Assembly (NCBI GenBank): GCA_964412395.1
Contig: CAYPOY010000206.1
Span: forward strand, 1 to 9,350
DNA length: 9,350 bases
From: CAYPOY01 sp964412395
Lineage (GTDB): Bacteria > Chloroflexota > Anaerolineae > B4-G1
Reading direction: 5' to 3'
Position numbers and translations under genes: made by a program. This document shows, one piece after another, positions 7,226-9,350 of the stretch. Below the pieces are notes generated by a model. That model was not told the origin of the DNA. It was given only the letters and a program-made list of their open reading frames with translations, and did not search any database. How positions within the stretch are numbered: position 1 is the stretch's first letter; each line of letters begins with the position of its first letter.

Positions 7226-8008
7226 CTAGTTGCAGGCGTATTCGTAACCTTCACAAGCGTCTCTATCGAGAACGGCGAACAGGCTCAGGTTCCCCTCACG
7301 ACCGCCGGCGCGGAAGGTCTTATGCACACAGAAGCCGCTCTCGGCAGCCAGGCGCACCACCTCCGCTTCGTCCACCAGATGGCAGTAGCGAAGGCCCCTG
7401 CCCTCTCGCTTCCAGTCAAGCAGGTAGTCGCCTGGCTCCAGCGCCTCCTCCGCGATACCCGCCTCTGCCCAGTCCACGATCTTGCGCCGCATACGCGCGC
7501 TGTCGAGGAACTGCCAGGTGGAGAGGATCATGCAGCCGCCAGGCTTCAGCAAGCCGGCGATCTCGCGCAGCACGCCCACGCGCAGGTCAAAGCCGGGGAT
7601 GTGGTGGAGAACCGCCAGCGCCACAGCGCAGTCGAAGCATGTCCTGAGCGAAGTCGAAGGGGGTGCGCCGGGGTGCGCCGCACTCCAGCCATGCCGGGCG
7701 ATGTCGGCGATGTGGAATTCTGCCAAGATGCCCGTGAGGTGGCCGGCCTGGGCGCGGGCCAGTTCAACCAGTTCCGGCACCACGTCCAAGCCCAAATAGA
7801 TCGCACCCGGCCGTTCCTGGTCGAGCAGGAGCGCCAATCGCCCATTGCCACAGCCTACGTCGAGCACCCTTGCGCGCTGCGGGATATAGGGTAGAATGCA
7901 GACAAGCGCCGGGTCGGACACCGGCCGGCTACCGGCGAAGGGCCGGGCGAAGGCGGCGTAGAACTCGCGGTTCAGTGCGAGCAGTCTCCCGGCAGTTTCC
8001 TTCTTCAT
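7226..8008 (-). CDS. Class I SAM-dependent methyltransferase, Trm9/ALKBH8-like (possible tRNA wobble-uridine methyltransferase)
   Basis: A 260-residue Rossmann-fold methyltransferase, probably cytoplasmic. Motif I is VLDVGCGNGR (48-57, SAM binding); D75 in YLGLDVVPEL is the expected ribose-binding acidic residue; FHIADI (98-103) would contact adenine; FDCAVALAVLHHIP (125-138) is motif IV; LLKPGG (153-158) precedes the next strand. The pattern resembles Trm9/ALKBH8 rather than generic Methyltransf_11: LDVGCGNG, AVLHHI, STWQF where Trm9 has a WA-x-Q segment, then RYCHLVDEAEVVRLAAESGF (207-226) and GREGN near the end, recalling Trm9's RYYH-F...EL and GNW segments. Trm9 methylates cm5U34 to mcm5U34; an Elp3 homologue lies about 1 kb away. 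The ATG at 8008 is chosen because the family-like sequence and the promoter fit it; a TTG at 8095 would add 29 unrelated residues. An in-frame insert derived from a dispersed repeat lies at about 113-124. Methyltransferase fold is certain; the Trm9 assignment is moderate. Confidence 0.9.
   Translation of the reverse strand: MKKETAGRLLALNREFYAAFARPFAGSRPVSDPALVCILPYIPQRARVLDVGCGNGRLALLLDQERPGAIYLGLDVVPELVELARAQAGHLTGILAEFHIADIARHGWSAAHPGAPPSTSLRTCFDCAVALAVLHHIPGFDLRVGVLREIAGLLKPGGCMILSTWQFLDSARMRRKIVDWAEAGIAEEALEPGDYLLDWKREGRGLRYCHLVDEAEVVRLAAESGFCVHKTFRAGGREGNLSLFAVLDRDACEGYEYACN
7630..7660. repeat. Dispersed repeat CCTGAGCGAAGTCGAAGG embedded in the methyltransferase gene
   Basis: GTCCTGAGCGAAGTCGAAGG (7641-7660) matches a short repeat I recall as very frequent between and within genes of many Chloroflexota and other bacterial genomes. 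Its translations include LSEVEG, ERSRR and STSLRT. Here it is read as PSTSLRT inside the methyltransferase. AGTCGAAG is present both at 7630-7637 and 7652-7659, 22 bases apart, so the element is bounded by an 8-bp direct repeat, as expected from target duplication or recombination at microhomology. Confidence 0.65.
7661..7680. repeat. Tandem 10-bp duplication GGGTGCGCCG
   Basis: GGGTGCGCCG occurs twice back to back, directly abutting the dispersed repeat inside the methyltransferase gene. Together they code for the AHPGAPPSTS stretch between the adenine-contact motif and motif IV, a loop where insertions are tolerated. A 10-base change would shift the frame by itself, so it must have been balanced by the neighbouring insertion. 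Confidence 0.6.
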
Positions 8009-8015
8009 CAAGACA

Positions 8016-8044
8016 ATTATAACCGCAAGGAACGCAGAAGGCAA
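8016..8044 (-). promoter_or_regulatory. Sigma70-type promoter of the methyltransferase, positioned for a leaderless mRNA
   Basis: Read on the minus strand: TTGCCT (8039-8044, 4 of 6 to the -35 consensus), a 17-base spacer, then a perfect TATAAT (8016-8021). Only seven bases separate TATAAT from the ATG at 8008, so transcription would start at, or within a base of, the A of ATG. No Shine-Dalgarno lies in those seven bases (TGTCTTG). Both facts agree with a leaderless transcript and support the 8008 start. Confidence 0.65.
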
Positions 8045-8053
8045 CCCGGCTTT

Positions 8054-8081
8054 CAATGACCAATGATTGATGACCAATTTG
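8054..8081. repeat. Degenerate heptad repeat array, unit CAATGAC
   Basis: CAATGAC, CAATGAT, TGATGAC and CAATTTG form four consecutive 7-base units with increasing divergence. It lies in the divergent region between the methyltransferase and toxin-antitoxin promoters, just upstream of the former's -35. The unit is one base from the CAATGAA unit at 7049-7079. Confidence 0.55.
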
Positions 8082-8119
8082 TGCGAGTGGGGCAAGCAAG
8101 CACTGGCCGAGAAAAGTTC

Positions 8120-8147
8120 TTGACACTATCCTGAAATGGTGTATATT
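8120..8147 (+). promoter_or_regulatory. Near-consensus promoter of the toxin-antitoxin operon
   Basis: Perfect -35 TTGACA (8120-8125), a 16-base spacer and TATATT (8142-8147, 5 of 6 to the -10 consensus). The start of transcription would fall near 8154, leaving a leader of about 42 bases before the antitoxin ATG. A strong promoter held in check by the antitoxin is usual for type II modules. Confidence 0.75.
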
Positions 8148-8150
8148 ACA
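8140..8150. promoter_or_regulatory. Candidate antitoxin operator TGTA-N3-TACA over the -10 box
   Basis: TGTA (8140-8143), TAT, TACA (8147-8150) is a perfect 4-bp inverted repeat that spans the whole -10 element. YefM-type antitoxins are known to bind TGTACA-core palindromes in their own promoters, so bound repressor here would block RNA polymerase. Weaker outer symmetry (CTGAAA at 8131-8136, TTCCAG at 8155-8160) is one base out of register. Confidence 0.5.
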
Positions 8151-8180
8151 GGTGTTCCAGAAATCTAGTAATCTATGAAT

Positions 8181-8188
8181 AAAGGGAG
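8181..8188 (+). promoter_or_regulatory. Ribosome binding site that decides the antitoxin start
   Basis: AAAGGGAG lies seven bases before the ATG at 8196. The earlier in-frame ATG at 8175 has no Shine-Dalgarno (GTAATCT precedes it) and would place this site inside the coding region. AATCTA is also directly repeated at 8162-8167 and 8170-8175. Confidence 0.7.
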
Positions 8189-8195
8189 TAAAACT

Positions 8196-8531
8196 ATGCC
8201 CAGGGTCGTGACTTCCACCGAGTTGCAAAAGAATACCCGGGCCATCATTGATTGGGCCCGCACCAGGAGCGACGCAATCATCGTGGAGACCTATAACAAA
8301 CCTATGGTGGCCATCCTGCCTTTTGACAAGTACCAGGATTATCTCAGACACAAGCAGAGGCAAAGGGAGGCCCGGGTAGAGAGATTTGAGCGGCTGAGGC
8401 AGCTTGCCGAGCAAAACACGACCTTCGGCGACCTGAGTGAGGAAGAGGCCTCGGCCCTGGTAGAAGAGGCTCGCGAAGAGATCTATCAACTCAGGCAGGA
8501 GGAGGAGGCTGGAAGCCCCAGCGGCACATGA
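8196..8531 (+). CDS. Type II antitoxin, Phd/YefM-like
   Basis: A 111-residue protein. It would neutralise the PIN toxin encoded directly downstream and repress its own promoter. Residues 1-55 show the Phd/YefM layout: a VVTSTELQKNTRAIIDWAR strand-helix start (4-22), then AIIVETYNKPMVAILPFDKYQDY (27-49), where the NKPMVAIL segment matches the family's usual 'G.PvAvL.s...y' strand. Residues 56-105 are highly charged and helical (REARVERFERLRQLAEQ, then DLSEEEASALVEEAREEI), as expected for the disordered toxin-wrapping tail; an SEEEA-type segment is common in antitoxins paired with COG1569-like PIN toxins. Its stop overlaps the toxin start in ATGA, and its last codons are rich in GGAGGAGG, which could help ribosomes reinitiate. 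The family call is secure at fold level; no specific ortholog recognised. Confidence 0.85.
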   Translation: MPRVVTSTELQKNTRAIIDWARTRSDAIIVETYNKPMVAILPFDKYQDYLRHKQRQREARVERFERLRQLAEQNTTFGDLSEEEASALVEEAREEIYQLRQEEEAGSPSGT

Positions 8532-8968
8532 TCAGAGCCGTTATTGACACCAATCTACTGGTCAGCTATGCCCTGACGAAGGGCGTGACCCTATCACGCC
8601 TCATAGACCACTGGGAGAGGAAAACTTTTACTTACCTGACATCTCTGCCGATTATCGAGGAGCTGAAGCAAGTTCTGAAGCGGCCGCACCTTCGAGAAAA
8701 GATGGTCGCCGATCCTCAGCCTCTGGTAGACGTCGTGGAGACAGACACCGAGCAGACGGCCGGCGAGCTGGTACTGGAGGGAGTTTGCCGTGATCCGAAG
8801 GATGACATCTTCATCGCCTGTGCAGTGGAAGGGGAAGCGGATTACATCGTCACTGGAGACAAGGGCCTGTTGGACCTGGGCGAGTATCAGGGGGTCAAGA
8901 TCGTCCGACCCGAGGAATTTGTCGCCACCCTGGATGTGTTAGAGAGAGTATCAGCGCAAGGTACATGA
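8528..8968 (+). CDS. Type II toxin, PIN-domain ribonuclease (COG1569-like)
   Basis: A 146-residue PIN-domain protein, probably a Mg2+-dependent RNase that cuts tRNA, rRNA or mRNA when freed from its antitoxin. The acidic active-site set is complete: D7 in VIDTNLLVS, E44/E45 in PIIEELKQVLKRP, D92/D93 in CRDPKDDIFIACA and D111 in IVTGDKGLLDL. The order DTN-LVS, EL-VL-RP, DP-DD-F, TGDK-LL-L, then RPEEF matches the 'putative toxin component, PIN family' group better than classical short VapC. Length is normal for that group and nothing is missing, so it should be active. It starts within the antitoxin stop codon (ATGA) and has no good Shine-Dalgarno of its own nearby; GGAGGAGGAGG ends about 20 bases upstream, so translation is probably coupled to the antitoxin. 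The next gene starts 30 bases after its stop. Confidence 0.9.
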   Translation: MIRAVIDTNLLVSYALTKGVTLSRLIDHWERKTFTYLTSLPIIEELKQVLKRPHLREKMVADPQPLVDVVETDTEQTAGELVLEGVCRDPKDDIFIACAVEGEADYIVTGDKGLLDLGEYQGVKIVRPEEFVATLDVLERVSAQGT

Positions 8969-8998
8969 GGTACTGACTGAGCAGCCGAAGCCTGAGAG

Positions 8999-9350
8999 AT
9001 GAGTGGACGGGCAAGCAAACAGCGTGAGGCAGCCTGGCGGGCAGCGCACCGGACACCGTTCGACCTGGAACGGTACGGAGACCTGCTCGTCGCCATCCTG
9101 GACGAGGTACAGACCGCGCCAGAACTGGCTGGTAGACGTCTGGCGCGCATCCTGCGCCAGCACCCCCTGCCCGACGGCAAAATCCTCTCCAAGAGCCAAC
9201 TCCTCAAAGGATATACCCAACTGTGCGCGCAGAAGGGACGAGAGCCTGACCCTGCGCTGGTGCGACGCCTGCAGGTCAAGCCCACGCGCACCATCTCCGG
9301 CGTGGCCCCGGTGACGGTGCTGACCAAGCCCTTCCCCTGCCCCGGCGAAT
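8999..9350 (+). CDS. elp3: Elp3-family tRNA uridine-34 modification enzyme (radical SAM/GNAT), N-terminal part, cut by the window end
   Basis: The first 117 residues are present; the rest lies beyond the window. Elp3 uses a [4Fe-4S] cluster, SAM and acetyl-CoA to add a carboxymethyl-type group to C5 of wobble U34 in tRNA. Visible evidence: a basic, helical N-terminal tRNA-contacting region (RYGDLLVAILDEV, LARILRQHPLPDGKILSKSQLL), then KPTRTISGVAPVTVLTKPFPCPG (94-116), the signature that leads into the Elp3 radical SAM motif. C114 would be the first cluster cysteine; the remaining cysteines and the GNAT domain are off the edge. The last base in view, T, fits a Cys codon next, as expected. An in-frame TGA two codons upstream fixes ATG at 8999 as the first possible ATG. 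No clear Shine-Dalgarno is seen. It follows the toxin by 30 bases on the same strand, so it may be co-transcribed with the toxin-antitoxin pair. Confidence 0.85.
   Translation, partial: MSGRASKQREAAWRAAHRTPFDLERYGDLLVAILDEVQTAPELAGRRLARILRQHPLPDGKILSKSQLLKGYTQLCAQKGREPDPALVRRLQVKPTRTISGVAPVTVLTKPFPCPGE

Noticed and set aside
7322..7894. Plus-strand ORF opposite the methyltransferase
   Set aside because: Its translation shows no family motif, while the opposite strand has all class I methyltransferase motifs. Its ERSRR segment is merely the dispersed repeat read on the other strand.
8009..8095. Upstream TTG start of the methyltransferase
   Set aside because: It would add 29 residues encoded by the promoter and heptad repeat, with no ribosome site. 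The ATG at 8008 fits the promoter and the fold better.
8175..8195. Upstream ATG start of the antitoxin
   Set aside because: No Shine-Dalgarno in front of it, and it would translate the AAAGGGAG site that serves the ATG at 8196.
7929..8489. Minus-strand 186-residue ORF overlapping the antitoxin and the divergent promoters
   Set aside because: It runs antisense through the antitoxin gene and both promoters, with no recognisable domain. A shadow frame.
9003..9314. Closed plus-strand 103-residue ORF in another frame of the elp3 region
   Set aside because: Ser/Arg/Pro-rich with no family pattern. The frame starting at 8999 gives the Elp3 sequence.
8887..9327. Minus-strand ORF opposite the toxin end and elp3 start
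   Set aside because: No motif on that strand; the plus strand carries the Elp3 signature, and its frame runs open to the window edge.

Overview
The window looks like chromosomal DNA from a Chloroflexota bacterium (Anaerolineae or Dehalococcoidia type), or an uncultured relative. This is inference from three signs. The giant secreted protein ends in YLPLVVRN, a tail I associate with exported Chloroflexota proteins. A bacterial Elp3 homologue starts at the right edge; bacterial Elp3 is uncommon, and the structurally studied one is from Dehalococcoides. The DNA is also GC-rich and carries small dispersed repeats in and between genes.

Left three quarters (156-6914, minus strand): one intact gene for a 2252-residue exported multidomain protein. 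In order it has a signal peptide, a Pro/Ala-rich linker, an Rhs/YD-protein-like N-terminal module, a DNRLRE (CBM96-like) domain, a long unassigned beta-rich middle, a PPC-like sandwich, an Ig-like and two fibronectin type III domains, three Asp-rich calcium-binding repeats, a BACON-like sandwich and the YLPLVVRN tail. It has no Rhs repeats, no toxin domain and no recognised catalytic domain, so it is probably a surface or adhesion protein. A strong GC-rich hairpin follows its stop codon.

Middle (6915-8195): a 311-base gap with short repeats but no gene, then a minus-strand class I SAM methyltransferase whose motif pattern resembles Trm9/ALKBH8. Its promoter is placed so that the mRNA would begin at, or within a base of, the start codon. 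A common dispersed repeat has been absorbed in frame into its coding sequence.

Right end (8196-9350, plus strand): a type II toxin-antitoxin pair (Phd/YefM-like antitoxin and PIN-domain toxin, overlapping by ATGA) with a near-consensus promoter and a TGTA-N3-TACA palindrome over the -10. Thirty bases downstream begins a partial Elp3 gene.

The most interesting reading joins the two RNA-modification genes. Eukaryotic Elp3 (in Elongator) makes the cm5U/ncm5U precursor at tRNA wobble U34, and Trm9 methylates cm5U to mcm5U. Here an Elp3 homologue and a Trm9-like methyltransferase sit about 1 kb apart and divergent, with a toxin-antitoxin cassette between them. This suggests a bacterial wobble-uridine pathway, possibly with elp3 now read from the toxin-antitoxin promoter. 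This is inference from motifs and position only.
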